Positions 1 to 8,262 of a stretch of 56,439 nt of DNA are shown here, piece by piece; the stretch's first letter is position 1, and each line of letters begins with the position of its first letter. Below the pieces are notes generated by a model that saw only the letters and a program-made list of their open reading frames with translations, ran no database searches and was not told where the DNA came from. The position numbers and the translations under genes were made by a program. Origin of the DNA: an uncultured Verrucomicrobia subdivision 3 bacterium (GTDB lineage: Bacteria > Verrucomicrobiota > Verrucomicrobiia > Limisphaerales > UBA11358); NCBI GenBank assembly GCA_903872345.1, contig CAIQKM010000084.1, positions 1-56,439 on the forward strand. The letters are read 5' to 3'.

Positions 1-30
1 CACACGAAACTCAGCCCTGAAGGGGCGACC

Positions 31-97
31 CATCAAGGCATCAACAACGCAAAAACCCAAGCAATCGTGCATGATCAAGGCAAATCAAGGCAAACGC
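31..97 (-). repeat. ATCAAGGC-type dispersed repeat, left cluster, unit 1
   Basis: The 9-mer ATCAAGGCA occurs at 32, 74 and 84, with AATCGTGC at 63-70 and an AAAAACCC tract at 50-57. The same modules, reverse complemented, make up the array at 39841-40811. No coding potential is convincing here. Confidence 0.7.
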
Positions 98-136
98 TGA
101 ATAAATCAAACACGGCCTCATCGCCCTGCCACTTGT

Positions 137-219
137 GTGGAGTGCGCAGACATGTCTGCGCTTTGAACTGGGAGACATGTCTCCCAGTTCCAAAGCGGCG
201 TCATGCCGCCGCACTCCAC
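137..219. repeat. Compound palindromic element (GTGGAGTGC/GCACTCCAC ends)
   Basis: The outer arms GTGGAGTGC (137-145) and GCACTCCAC (211-219) are exact inverted repeats. Between them lie three nested palindromes: GCAGACATGTCTGC (146-159), a perfect 26-bp palindrome at 165-190 centred on GACATGTC, and GCGGC-GTCAT-GCCGC near 195-209. It belongs with the other compound hairpin elements of this window (for example 8978, 31469, 40585). No gene is present. Confidence 0.75.
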
Positions 220-272
220 ATCGCCCTCGCCATGCCCCACCGAAATACGAGAGCCAAGACCCACATTTTTAA

Positions 273-314
273 TTTAGCCTTTTGCCTTTTGCCTTTTGCC
301 TTTTGCCTTTTGCT
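273..314. repeat. 7-bp short tandem repeat (TTTTGCC)
   Basis: Six head-to-tail 7-mers: TTTAGCC, four TTTTGCC and a final TTTTGCT. A related degenerate run (TTTAGCC, TTTAGCC, TTCAGCC, TTTTGCT) lies at 402-427. Each run is followed directly by the CAAAACCCCTG start of an ATCAAGGC repeat unit, so the microsatellite and that repeat family appear to be linked. Confidence 0.8.
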
Positions 315-480
315 CAAAACCCCTGCAATCAAGGCTAATCGTGCTTAATCAAGGCAAACGCCAAAAAATGAAAACTGCCACCTCGCCAACGGCTCCGGAA
401 TTTAGCCTTTAGCCTTCAGCCTTTTGCTCAAAACCCCTGTAATCGTGCCTAATCAAGCCTCATCAAGGCATCCGCCAAAA
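315..480 (-). repeat. ATCAAGGC-type dispersed repeat, left cluster, units 2 and 3
   Basis: Two more units, each CAAAACCCCTG followed by AATCGTGC (337-344, 441-448), ATCAAGGCA (348-356, 462-470) and a CCGCCAAAAA or CGCCAAAAAA tail. The remaining 125 bases before the first gene include CTTTGCGCCTTTGCGTTAA, another commonly dispersed intergenic sequence. No promoter was identified with confidence. Confidence 0.65.
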
Positions 481-605
481 ATTTTAGGGCATCCCTCCTT
501 TGCGCCTTTGCGTTAATTATTGAGGCCTGCCGGATGGTTGTCTCACAAACGGCTTGAGGAATTCCATCGCTTGTCATTTGGGGCGGGCTGGTTTATTGTC
601 GCCCA

Positions 606-1559
606 ATGTCGCTGAAGAAACAGTTCGCTTTGGTTGCCCTGCTGGGGTGCGGAGTTTATTCGCCCTTTGCCGACACCATCCAGCTTAAGGACACCGCCGC
701 CGTGACGGGTAAAATCCTCGCGGAACGCGCCGATTCCCTCGTCGTGGATGTCGGCTATACCGTCCTCGTCATTCCCCGCAGCTTTATTACCAGCGTCACC
801 AAGGCCGATGTGGCCGGGGCCGCCGCCGCCGCCAGCGTGGCCGGGACCTCCCAATTTTACACCGCCAGCGCCCACCCCGCCGCCACCCGCGATGTCAGCT
901 CGCTCGTCAAACAGATCGGCGAAGCGGTCGTACAGGTCAAAACCCCCGAGGGCCTCGGCTCCGGCTTTTTCCTGAATGAAGACGGCTATCTCATCACCAA
1001 TTTCCACGTGATCGAAGGCGAAACCGAGATTTCCGTGGAAGTTTATCACCAGCGCGATGGCCAGCTCGACCGCGAGACCTACAAGCAGGTCAAAATCATC
1101 GCCATCAACAAATTTCACGACCTTGCGCTCCTCCACATCGAGGACAAGAACGCGCCCAAGTTCAAGCCCGTCACCCTCGGCAGCGCCGATGCCTTGAGCG
1201 TTGGCGACGGCGTGTTCGCCATCGGCAGTCCGCTGGGCCTGGAACGTACCGTCACCCAGGGCATCCTCAGCACCAAGACCCGGCAGCTTGAAGGCGAACT
1301 CTATTTGCAGACCAGCACCCAGATCAACCCCGGCAACAGCGGCGGTCCGCTCTTTAACCTCGCCGGCGAAGTGGTGGGCGTGACCAACATGAAGATCACC
1401 TTTGGCGAAGGCCTGGGCTTTGCCATTCCCGTGGAACTCGTGAAAAATTTCCTGGATCACCGGGATGCCTTCGCCTATTCCACCGACAATCCCAACAACC
1501 CGTTCCGCTATCTCGAGCCGCCGAGCCGGACCAAACAAAAGGCGCCGGTGGCCAAGTAA
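606..1559 (+). CDS. Secreted HtrA/DegP-like trypsin-fold serine protease without PDZ domain
   Basis: The protein has 317 residues. A signal peptide covers about residues 1-22. A spacer domain of roughly 75 residues precedes a trypsin-like protease domain from about residue 95. The catalytic triad is visible: His134 in TNFHV, Asp172 in HDLAL and Ser245 in NPGNSGGP, matching S1C (HtrA) proteases. HtrA proteins normally carry one or two PDZ domains after the protease; here the chain ends about 70 residues after the Ser motif, so PDZ is absent. An extracytoplasmic quality-control or processing role is inferred. It lies 101 bp before a second exported protein on the same strand, possibly cotranscribed. 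The specific substrate is unknown. Confidence 0.88.
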   Translation: MSLKKQFALVALLGCGVYSPFADTIQLKDTAAVTGKILAERADSLVVDVGYTVLVIPRSFITSVTKADVAGAAAAASVAGTSQFYTASAHPAATRDVSSLVKQIGEAVVQVKTPEGLGSGFFLNEDGYLITNFHVIEGETEISVEVYHQRDGQLDRETYKQVKIIAINKFHDLALLHIEDKNAPKFKPVTLGSADALSVGDGVFAIGSPLGLERTVTQGILSTKTRQLEGELYLQTSTQINPGNSGGPLFNLAGEVVGVTNMKITFGEGLGFAIPVELVKNFLDHRDAFAYSTDNPNNPFRYLEPPSRTKQKAPVAK

Positions 1560-1660
1560 TCACCGAAGCATGGCGACGCCCGCCTGATGGCGGGCACTGC
1601 CGCATCGATCCCCCCTGCGATCACCACTATTTCAAACCGCAGTTTTAATCCCCACTCATC

Positions 1661-3556
1661 ATGACCGCCAAACTTTTCCGCTCGGTTTTCGCCCTCACCC
1701 TGATTGCCGCGCTGCCCTTGGTGACCGCCTTGCACGCCGCCATTCCCGCCGCAGAAAGCCTGCTGCCGACCGACACTCTGGTGATGCTCACCGTGCCGGA
1801 CTTCGCCGCCCTCCGCGCCGCCGGCAAGCAGTCGCCGCAAATGCTCTTTTGCAATTCGGACGCCATGGCCCCGTTCCGGGAAAAGTTCATCGCCAAACTG
1901 ACCGGCCAATATCTTGGACCGCTCGAAAGCGATTTGGGCGTGAAGCTCGCCGACTTCGCCGCCCTGCCCCAGGGGCAGCTCACCTTTGCCGTCACCAAGA
2001 ACGGCTGGGACGGCGGCAATGACGCCACCCCCGGCCTGCTCCTGTTGCTTGATGCCCGGGACAAAAGCAGCCTCCTCGCCACCAATCTTGCAAAGCTCCG
2101 CCAGAAATGGACCGACAGCGGCAAAACCATCCGCACCGAAACCCTTCATGGGGTCGCCTTCTCCGTGGTGCCTCTCACCAGCAACAATATTCCCAACTCG
2201 CTGGCCGGCGTCGTCCCCCAGCCGCAACCCGTGCAGGAACTGGGCAAGCCCACCACCCATCCCAAGGCCGGTGAATTCGTCTTCGGCCAATACCAGTCGC
2301 TGCTCATTGTCGGCAGTTCGCTCAAGGCGGTGGAACCGGTCATCGCCCGGCTGACCGGCGGTTCCCCCGCGACCCTCGCGGACAATTCCCAGTTTGCCGC
2401 CGACCAGTTGTCCCAGTTCCGGGATAATCCGCTCTATTTCGGCTGGTTCAACGGCAAGGCGCTGTTCGGCACCCTGGCCAGTCATGAGCCGGAAGCGCCC
2501 AATCCGCAGGCGCCTTCGCCCTTTCCCCAAATGGATCCCCGCGCGATCCTCAATGCCACCGGCCTGAACGGGCTGAAATCCGCCAGCTTTGCCCTCCGCG
2601 AAGACCATGAAGGCGCCCTGGCCACCGTGCATTTCACCGCACCCGAATCCGAGCGCGCCGGCCTGTTCAAGATGTTTGCCTTCAGCCCCAAGGAAGCCGG
2701 CGTGCCGCCCTTCGTGCCGGCCGAGGCCATCAAATTTTCCCGCATCCGCCTGAGCGGTCACCAGGTGTGGGATGAACTTCAGAAGGTTGTCGCCGCCATT
2801 TCCCCGCAGGGATTGGCCAGCCTGAACGCCGTGATCGACATGGCCAACACCCTGGCCCAGACCAAGACGCCCGGCTTTGACGTCCGCACCGCCCTGATCG
2901 CCAATCTCGGTGACGATCTCATCACGTACCAGAAGGCCCCGGTGGACAATACCCCCACCGCCCAGGCGAATCCGCCTTCTCTCGTGCTGGTGGCCGTCGC
3001 CAACGCCGACCAGTCCATTGATGCCATCAAAATACTGGCCTCGCTCGCCGCCCCGCAGGAGGGCGCCGCCGCTCCCCGTGATTTTCTCGGGCACAAGATT
3101 TATACCATCGCCCTGCGCCCGTCGGTCAATCCGGCCACCGGGGCCAGCACCGCCCATGCCCTCTACGTTTCGTCCAGCGGCGGTTACGTGGCGTTAAGCA
3201 GCGACTCCGCCATCCTGGAGGAATTTCTGCGCAGCGCCGATGGCAACGTAAAATCCTTGCGTGATCTGCCCGGCCTCACCGAAGCCGCGCAGCATGTCGG
3301 CGGCACCGGCGGCGGCCTGTTCGGTTATGAAAACCAGCAGGAAACCGTGCGGAATCTCTTCCAAGTGATGAAGACCTCCTCCACGACCACCTTGAATTCC
3401 CTCCCGCCCGCTTACCGCGACTGGCTGGATTTCTCCCTCCTGCCGGACTTTGATACCGTGTCCAAATACTTCGGCATCTCCGTCTACGGCGGCAGCCTGA
3501 ATTCCGAGGGCCTGACGTTTAAGGTCTATACTCCGCATCCGCCGCTGGCGCGTTAA
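1661..3556 (+). CDS. Large secreted protein of unknown function
   Basis: The protein has 631 residues. It starts with a clear signal peptide (basic start, hydrophobic core, LHA-AI cleavage region near residue 27) and has no further membrane segment. The mature part is a mixed alpha/beta sequence with repeated hydrophobic-strand patterns such as LFGYENQQE and LVMLTVPDF. Proteins of this look are common and usually unannotated in Verrucomicrobiota and Planctomycetota; I do not recognise an enzymatic motif. It follows the HtrA-like protease on the same strand and ends in convergence with the FG-GAP repeat gene, with a 30-bp palindrome between them. A periplasmic or cell-surface location is inferred. 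Confidence 0.8.
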   Translation: MTAKLFRSVFALTLIAALPLVTALHAAIPAAESLLPTDTLVMLTVPDFAALRAAGKQSPQMLFCNSDAMAPFREKFIAKLTGQYLGPLESDLGVKLADFAALPQGQLTFAVTKNGWDGGNDATPGLLLLLDARDKSSLLATNLAKLRQKWTDSGKTIRTETLHGVAFSVVPLTSNNIPNSLAGVVPQPQPVQELGKPTTHPKAGEFVFGQYQSLLIVGSSLKAVEPVIARLTGGSPATLADNSQFAADQLSQFRDNPLYFGWFNGKALFGTLASHEPEAPNPQAPSPFPQMDPRAILNATGLNGLKSASFALREDHEGALATVHFTAPESERAGLFKMFAFSPKEAGVPPFVPAEAIKFSRIRLSGHQVWDELQKVVAAISPQGLASLNAVIDMANTLAQTKTPGFDVRTALIANLGDDLITYQKAPVDNTPTAQANPPSLVLVAVANADQSIDAIKILASLAAPQEGAAAPRDFLGHKIYTIALRPSVNPATGASTAHALYVSSSGGYVALSSDSAILEEFLRSADGNVKSLRDLPGLTEAAQHVGGTGGGLFGYENQQETVRNLFQVMKTSSTTTLNSLPPAYRDWLDFSLLPDFDTVSKYFGISVYGGSLNSEGLTFKVYTPHPPLAR

Positions 3557-3577
3557 CGGGGAAACGAGGATGGCGGA

Positions 3578-3648
3578 TTGAGGATGGAGGATGGCAGGTG
3601 GCTATTTGAAATCTCAAATTTGAGATTTCAAATCCCTCCATCCTCAAC
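3578..3648. terminator. Palindrome between convergent genes, possible bidirectional terminator
   Basis: Bases 3604-3633 form a perfect 30-bp palindrome (15+15, ATTTGAAATCTCAAA and its complement), nested inside a second inverted repeat (TTGAGGATGGAGG / CCTCCATCCTCAA). It sits in the 112-bp gap between two converging genes. The left part, GGCGGATTGAGGATGGAGG, recurs at about 41009-41041, so the structure contains a dispersed repeat. There is no long T-run, so a terminator role is inferred from position and symmetry only. Confidence 0.45.
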
Positions 3649-3668
3649 CTTCCATCTTCGCTTTCGCC

Positions 3669-5981
3669 CTACTGTTGCGGATAAACCAGCACCCGGTCGT
3701 GTACGAGCACAATCAGATCATTCTTGCCGTCGCCCGTCACATCCGCCACGGCGGCTTCACGCGGTTCCGGGAGGCTATTGGCGGAATTGCGGAAGGTATG
3801 CTGCTCAAACACCTGCCAGCGGTCGCCGGGCACCAGCTTGCGATGGGTGTCAAATAACACGAGGTCCAGATAGTTCTTGGCCGTTTCCATGAACACAATC
3901 TGCTTCCGCCCGCTGCCGTTCAGGTCGCCCGCCACCAGGTCATTCAGGAAGCCGTCTTTGATGGGCGTATCGTAATCATCGAGTTTGGTGATCTGCCACA
4001 CCTCGCCCGCCAGCGGCAGCCAGGCCACCGTGTTTTGACCCGTGAACGCCACCGCCGGCGCCCCCATCGTGGTGCCCCGGATGCTGCTGAAATCGGTGAT
4101 GGGCAGGTCCAAGTTTTTCACCACCTGCCATACCCCGGCCGCATCGCGTTCGCACAGGGTCAACTGTTTGTGCTCGGCGTCAAACAGGAACAGCGAGGGT
4201 ACCGCATTGGTGCCGTTGGGCACGGTCGTCGCCGCCGTGATGCGCGAATCGCTCGCCGACCCGTTGATCTGGTCTTTCACGCGAAAGACCCATTCCGGTC
4301 CGTTGGTGGAACCTTCCGCCGCCGGCGTGGATTCCAGCACGACCGCGCGCAGGAAATTTTTCTGCGGCAGGAGCAACTCCGGTTTGCCGTCGCCATCCAC
4401 ATCCGCCGCGGCCATCCACGGCTGTTCCAGCACGCCGCCCGGCGGGTTCACATCCTTTTCGTCAAATGCGCCGTTCTTCTTCTGGAGCAGCACCTTGATT
4501 TTTTCGTAGGGGATCAGGATCACCAGATCCGCCAGCCCGTCCTGATTCACATCCTGAATCGCCAGCGAGGCCGGATTAGATTTGAAACTGTCGCTGAGCT
4601 TCTGGCGGGTGGTCTTGCCCTCGGCGGTGCGGATTACCAGATACCGCGCGCCGTCCTTGTCCACAATCACCGCCAGCACCGGCTTGCCGCCGTGCTTGAG
4701 CACACCGGTCGTCATGGCCAGCGGCTTGCCATCCAGCGCCAGCGGCGTGGGGAAGGGCAGGCGGCCGTTCTGGTCAAAGGTGGTCACGGCCACGGAACTT
4801 TCATCGCGGCTCAGCAAAAAGATTTCCGGATGGCCGTCGCCGTTCCAGTCGCTGGCGGCAATCTGCGAAACCCCGGCCAGACTCGGAAACTTCTTGGGCA
4901 GGGCCAGCGTGCCGTCCGCCTGTTGGAGATAAACCGAGAGCTGCCCGCTTTCCGGTTCCGCCACGATCAGATCCGGCCGGCCGTCGCCGTTCACATCCGC
5001 CCACGTGATGCCGCGTGGCGAAATATCCGACTTGTTCAACGGCAGGATATGCAACTGGCCCTGCCGGAACGTGCCGGACAGCGGCTCCGCCGGCTTGTGC
5101 GTGAACTGCGCGACTTCCGCGCGGCCCGTGGCCTGCACGATGGAGATCAGGTAATTCGTCCGGTCACCCGCCAGATTGTCCAGCCAGAACGAACGGATGT
5201 CCGGGGACTTGAAGTAAATTTCCGGCCCGAGCTGGCCGTCCGCATTTTGCAGCCGGATGCGGAACGGGGCCGGACTGTCGAAATCCACCAGCACGAGATC
5301 CTGCCGGCCATCGCCATTCACATCGCTCACCTCCACCGCCTTCGGCGTGCCCGAGCACGAAATCTTCTGCGGGTCGGCCAGCGTATGATCCTTCTGCTGG
5401 GCCAGGAAATAAAACTGGCCGTTGTCGCCGAGCAGGACGATGTCCGGCAGACCGTCGCCATTCAGATCGCCCACGGACAGGGCATTGGGATTGATCTGGC
5501 CATCCTCCAGGTGCCAGCGCTTGGGTTCGCTCCAGCCGTTCGTGCCGAGGTTGTAGCGCACGATCAGGTCCTTGGCATCGCCAAAGTAAATCAGATCCGG
5601 CCGGCCGTCACCGTTGATATCCGTCACCGCCAGCCCGGCGATGTGCTCATCCGTGGGCAGCGAATCAATGCGGAACCGCGAATCCGGCGGCAGCTCGTTC
5701 AACTCCGGTTTGCCTGTCGCCGTCACCTCCGTCACGTTCGTCTTGCCGGTGCGATTGTAAAGCAGGGCGATCTTGGAATGGAGGTTGTTGACGACCACGA
5801 TGTCGTTCAAGCCGTCGCCATCCAGGTCCGCCACGTGGAGCAGGGAGATCTGCTGTTCAATGGGGAAAACCTCCGGGCCGTTGAAGCCAAACGGGTTGGC
5901 GGCGGCGGCCGCCGGGAAAACGTGGCTGAAAATTCCGGCTGCCGGCAAGGCGCCCAGCAACAAAATCATGAATCGCTTCAT
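3669..5981 (-). CDS. Secreted FG-GAP/VCBS repeat protein
   Basis: The open frame extends to 6200, but the ATG at 5981 is chosen because it begins a signal peptide (MKRFMILLLGALPAAG, cleavage near AAAA-NPFG); this gives 770 residues. About ten calcium-binding-loop repeats of the form DxNGDGxPDL are spread through the chain (for example DINGDGRPDL, DLNGDGLPDI, DVDGDGKPEL), the hallmark of FG-GAP/VCBS beta-propeller blades. No extra catalytic domain is seen, so the protein is probably an extracellular or periplasmic propeller of unknown ligand. The upstream 671-bp gap is full of repeats. The long plus-strand frame over this gene is a shadow of the repetitive codons. Confidence 0.88.
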   Translation of the reverse strand: MKRFMILLLGALPAAGIFSHVFPAAAAANPFGFNGPEVFPIEQQISLLHVADLDGDGLNDIVVVNNLHSKIALLYNRTGKTNVTEVTATGKPELNELPPDSRFRIDSLPTDEHIAGLAVTDINGDGRPDLIYFGDAKDLIVRYNLGTNGWSEPKRWHLEDGQINPNALSVGDLNGDGLPDIVLLGDNGQFYFLAQQKDHTLADPQKISCSGTPKAVEVSDVNGDGRQDLVLVDFDSPAPFRIRLQNADGQLGPEIYFKSPDIRSFWLDNLAGDRTNYLISIVQATGRAEVAQFTHKPAEPLSGTFRQGQLHILPLNKSDISPRGITWADVNGDGRPDLIVAEPESGQLSVYLQQADGTLALPKKFPSLAGVSQIAASDWNGDGHPEIFLLSRDESSVAVTTFDQNGRLPFPTPLALDGKPLAMTTGVLKHGGKPVLAVIVDKDGARYLVIRTAEGKTTRQKLSDSFKSNPASLAIQDVNQDGLADLVILIPYEKIKVLLQKKNGAFDEKDVNPPGGVLEQPWMAAADVDGDGKPELLLPQKNFLRAVVLESTPAAEGSTNGPEWVFRVKDQINGSASDSRITAATTVPNGTNAVPSLFLFDAEHKQLTLCERDAAGVWQVVKNLDLPITDFSSIRGTTMGAPAVAFTGQNTVAWLPLAGEVWQITKLDDYDTPIKDGFLNDLVAGDLNGSGRKQIVFMETAKNYLDLVLFDTHRKLVPGDRWQVFEQHTFRNSANSLPEPREAAVADVTGDGKNDLIVLVHDRVLVYPQQ

Positions 5982-6078
5982 GGTGCGCAACCTGCCAACA
6001 AACCGTCCGATTGGCGAGATTATTCCCCGCCGAAATGGCCGACCACCCCCGACCGGCTCTATTGCCCGAACCCCCATC

Positions 6079-6175
6079 GAGGTCGCGACCTCAACGGAGC
6101 GCGGGTCTGTGACCCGCAGCAACGTGGCCAGCCAGATGCGGGTGGAATTATTCCAACGCGCCACCATCACAGATG
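6079..6175. repeat. Compound palindromic element, GCGGGTC/GACCCGC type, copy 1
   Basis: This stretch contains GAGGTCGCGACCTC (6079-6092), GGAGC, the hairpin GCGGGTC-TGT-GACCCGC (6101-6117), then GCAGCAACGTG. From about 6111 to 6170 it aligns with 6408-6465 (shared CCGCAGCAACGTG, CAGCCAGA, CGGGTGG and ATTCCA). The same hairpin in reverse complement lies inside the 47377-47558 element. Confidence 0.7.
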
Positions 6176-6395
6176 CTCCCCGCCCCGTAAACCAAATCAA
6201 AACGCAATTCCACTACTCGACTGCCTCCGCAGCCGGCCTGAAAATGATTTTCATAAACATCTTCGGAATTTCTCCGGGAATGAATGCGATGTTATTTATA
6301 AACCGCTAGACGGCAAATTGTTAAATTATTTCAAAAGATTTTCAGAAAGATCTTCGGAATAATGACGAATTTGATGCCGGGCACCGACTCGAAGT

Positions 6396-6470
6396 GCGGT
6401 TTGGGATAAACCGCAGCAACGTGAACAGCCAGACACGGGTGGTATCATTCCAGCGCTCTGCCATCCCAGC
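6396..6470. repeat. Compound palindromic element, copy 2 (GCGGTTT/AAACCGC hairpin)
   Basis: The hairpin GCGGTTT-GGGAT-AAACCGC (6396-6414) is followed by CAGCAACGTGAACAGCC and a tail matching 6111-6175. The hairpin stem sequence has changed relative to copy 1, but with compensating changes in both arms, while the flank is conserved. The rest of the 5982-6652 gap is AT-rich and holds no gene I can support; an ATTCAGCGTATTTCGCGG motif near 6541 is another dispersed fragment. Confidence 0.65.
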
Positions 6471-6652
6471 TATACCTCGCCGTTTCAACCGTCTGTCAAT
6501 TCCCACAGCTTTGTACCAGACTCATGAATCTTCCTTTCGCGTATTCAGCGTATTTCGCGGTTAAAATTTCCCTCTTCCCGTTTTTTTATTTCCGCCTCGG
6601 CTCCCGCCGGATCATAATCCTCCTTGCCGGTTCAAATTGAACCGATCCTGAA

Positions 6653-7183
6653 ATGACCGCCCCCAAACCATGGTCCCGCCGGAGATTTTTCCTCATCCCC
6701 TTATTCGGATTGGTGATTTTGCTGGCGCACCTTCAAAGTCGTTACCGGTTTCCCTACGGCTATAAGCCGGCCAGGTTTCCCATGGTAATGGCCGCGCTCC
6801 GGCTTTATACCATGGACCATGATGGCGCATTCCCCAATGTGAAAAACGATCCATACGCCTCCTTGGCAGCGCTCTATCCCGAATACCTCACGGACGCTTC
6901 TTTCCTGGCCGGCATCTCCGGCAACGAGGCCGAAACGACCCGGTTGGTTACCAGCGGCCTGCCATTGAACAGCCAGACATCCAGTTGGATCTACTGGCCG
7001 GGCTACAATGAATCCAACAACCCCGCCCTCGCCATCCTCTGGGAAAACGCCGAAGGAGTTTCCTTTAATGGCGCCCGCCGGTCCGGCCATATCGTCGGCT
7101 ACTGCGATGGCTCCTTCCGCCAAATCGGTGCCGACCAATGGGAGGACTTTTTACAGCAGCAGAAACGGCTGAGGGGGAAATAA
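6653..7183 (+). CDS. Membrane-anchored protein with H-x-DG pseudopilin-like C-terminus
   Basis: The protein has 176 residues. One N-terminal membrane segment lies at about residues 9-25 after a basic start (WSRRRFF). The mature part contains the pattern AALRLYTMDHDGAFP..N..Y..L..LYPEYLTD, typical of Verrucomicrobiota/Planctomycetota pseudopilin-related proteins, and near the end SGHIVGYCDGSF, resembling the H-x-DG motif that closes DUF1559-type proteins. The classical prepilin Phe-Thr-Leu-x-Glu segment is not obvious, so it may be a pilin-like relative and not a processed pilin. The function is unknown. Another exported small protein follows 58 bp downstream. Confidence 0.72.
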   Translation: MTAPKPWSRRRFFLIPLFGLVILLAHLQSRYRFPYGYKPARFPMVMAALRLYTMDHDGAFPNVKNDPYASLAALYPEYLTDASFLAGISGNEAETTRLVTSGLPLNSQTSSWIYWPGYNESNNPALAILWENAEGVSFNGARRSGHIVGYCDGSFRQIGADQWEDFLQQQKRLRGK

Positions 7184-7241
7184 AAAGTCCCTATCGTTCA
7201 ATTTTCGATTGCCGTGACATAAACAACGAATCGAAACTTTT

Positions 7242-7769
7242 ATGAAAGTGACAGTCACAATGGTGGGTCTGATTGCTTTAATGATCATTGGCAGCAATTG
7301 CTCGACCGAAAAGCCAATCCATTATAACACCTACAAATACTGGACCGGTTCATATATTCGCGCCGACATGTGCCAGTTTGACTCCGCCCAGCAATTGGAA
7401 GAGCGGTTCCAAAACATCACCCATGATGACGAAGAGTTCTTGAATAATAATTTCGATCACGTCGAAGCCGCCGGATACAAGCTGTTTCAAATGACCAACG
7501 GCAATTCCCGGTTCACCTTCGTTCAGGCCTACAATGGGCCACATGGCTCGACGTTCTTTAATGTGTACTGCTATCAGCAGGCTGGCGATGGTTTGTATTT
7601 ACGAGGCTATGTCCCCGTCAACGGACATTGGTATAAGTGGAAAGATGCCTATAGGCACGAACAGGACATACGCATTTTTAATGACGGGGAATATGTCAAG
7701 GTCGCCTACCGTGACATGATCATACTGACCATTTCCACCAATTGGAGTTATCAGGGGAGCTTGCCTTAA
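7242..7769 (+). CDS. Small exported protein, possible lipoprotein, unknown function
   Basis: The protein has 175 residues. The N-terminus is hydrophobic (VGLIALMIIGSNC) and ends at a Cys that could be lipidated, although the Asn just before it departs from the usual lipobox, so a plain signal peptide is also possible. The mature chain is polar and aromatic-rich (many Tyr, Phe, Asn, His) with few Ala, unlike its GC-rich neighbours, and the gene has a lower GC content. I recognise no family. It may be a recently acquired or fast-evolving surface protein. Confidence 0.68.
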   Translation: MKVTVTMVGLIALMIIGSNCSTEKPIHYNTYKYWTGSYIRADMCQFDSAQQLEERFQNITHDDEEFLNNNFDHVEAAGYKLFQMTNGNSRFTFVQAYNGPHGSTFFNVYCYQQAGDGLYLRGYVPVNGHWYKWKDAYRHEQDIRIFNDGEYVKVAYRDMIILTISTNWSYQGSLP

Positions 7770-7836
7770 TATCTGCAACAAATTCCCCGGTAAACCAAAT
7801 GCCAAAGGCTCGGCTCACACCAACCTTGGCAACGCC

Positions 7837-8262
7837 TTATGGCGTCTTTACCCGCCCCGCCACTTCCGGACTCAATTGCCCATAATGTCGCACATTCCAG
7901 GTGTACAGCGTGGCCGCGCCGGACTTCACCGCGCACGCTGCCAGCAGCGCGTCATAGATCGCCCCACCGGCAATGCCGCGTTCGGCGTTGGTTTGCAGCA
8001 TCGTAAAATGTTCCTCGGGCGAGAGACCCACGACTGTCAATCGGTCCCGGATGTTGCCGATGAACAGCATCGCCTGTTCGCCGCTTACCCGGTGTTTCCC
8101 CGGCAGCCGAGTCAGGACGGAATACACCTCGACCAGGCTGTGCGCCCCGCAAGCGATTTCCGCCCGGTCGAACTGGGTGAACACTTTCAGACTGGCCGCA
8201 TGATGCACATGGTCGCCGTAAAACACCGGCACCAGCACCGACGTATCCAAAAATGCTTTCAT
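7837..8262 (-). CDS. vapC: PIN-domain toxin, VapC-like
   Basis: The protein has 141 residues, the usual PIN-domain size. The acidic residues expected for a PIN nuclease are present: Asp6 in FLDTSVLV, Glu45 in SLVEVYS and Asp104 in IYDALLAA, followed by TWNVRHY near residue 123. VapC toxins are Mg-dependent ribonucleases that cleave tRNA or rRNA and are blocked by a cognate antitoxin. The gene overlaps the upstream antitoxin gene by four bases (ATGA), indicating translational coupling. All catalytic positions look intact, so the toxin is probably active; the RNA target cannot be told from sequence. Confidence 0.9.
   Translation of the reverse strand: MKAFLDTSVLVPVFYGDHVHHAASLKVFTQFDRAEIACGAHSLVEVYSVLTRLPGKHRVSGEQAMLFIGNIRDRLTVVGLSPEEHFTMLQTNAERGIAGGAIYDALLAACAVKSGAATLYTWNVRHYGQLSPEVAGRVKTP

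Noticed and set aside
67..348. 93-residue plus-strand frame at the left edge
   Set aside because: It runs through three repeat types (ATCAAGGC, compound hairpin, TTTTGCC heptads) and its translation reflects them; no family-like features.
1508..3157. 549-residue minus-strand frame over the secreted protein gene
   Set aside because: Gly/Arg-rich shadow frame caused by high GC at third positions of the plus-strand gene.
4035..6362. 775-residue plus-strand frame opposite the FG-GAP gene
   Set aside because: It is the antisense reading of GC-rich DxNGDGxPD repeats; the minus strand has signal peptide and calcium-loop motifs.
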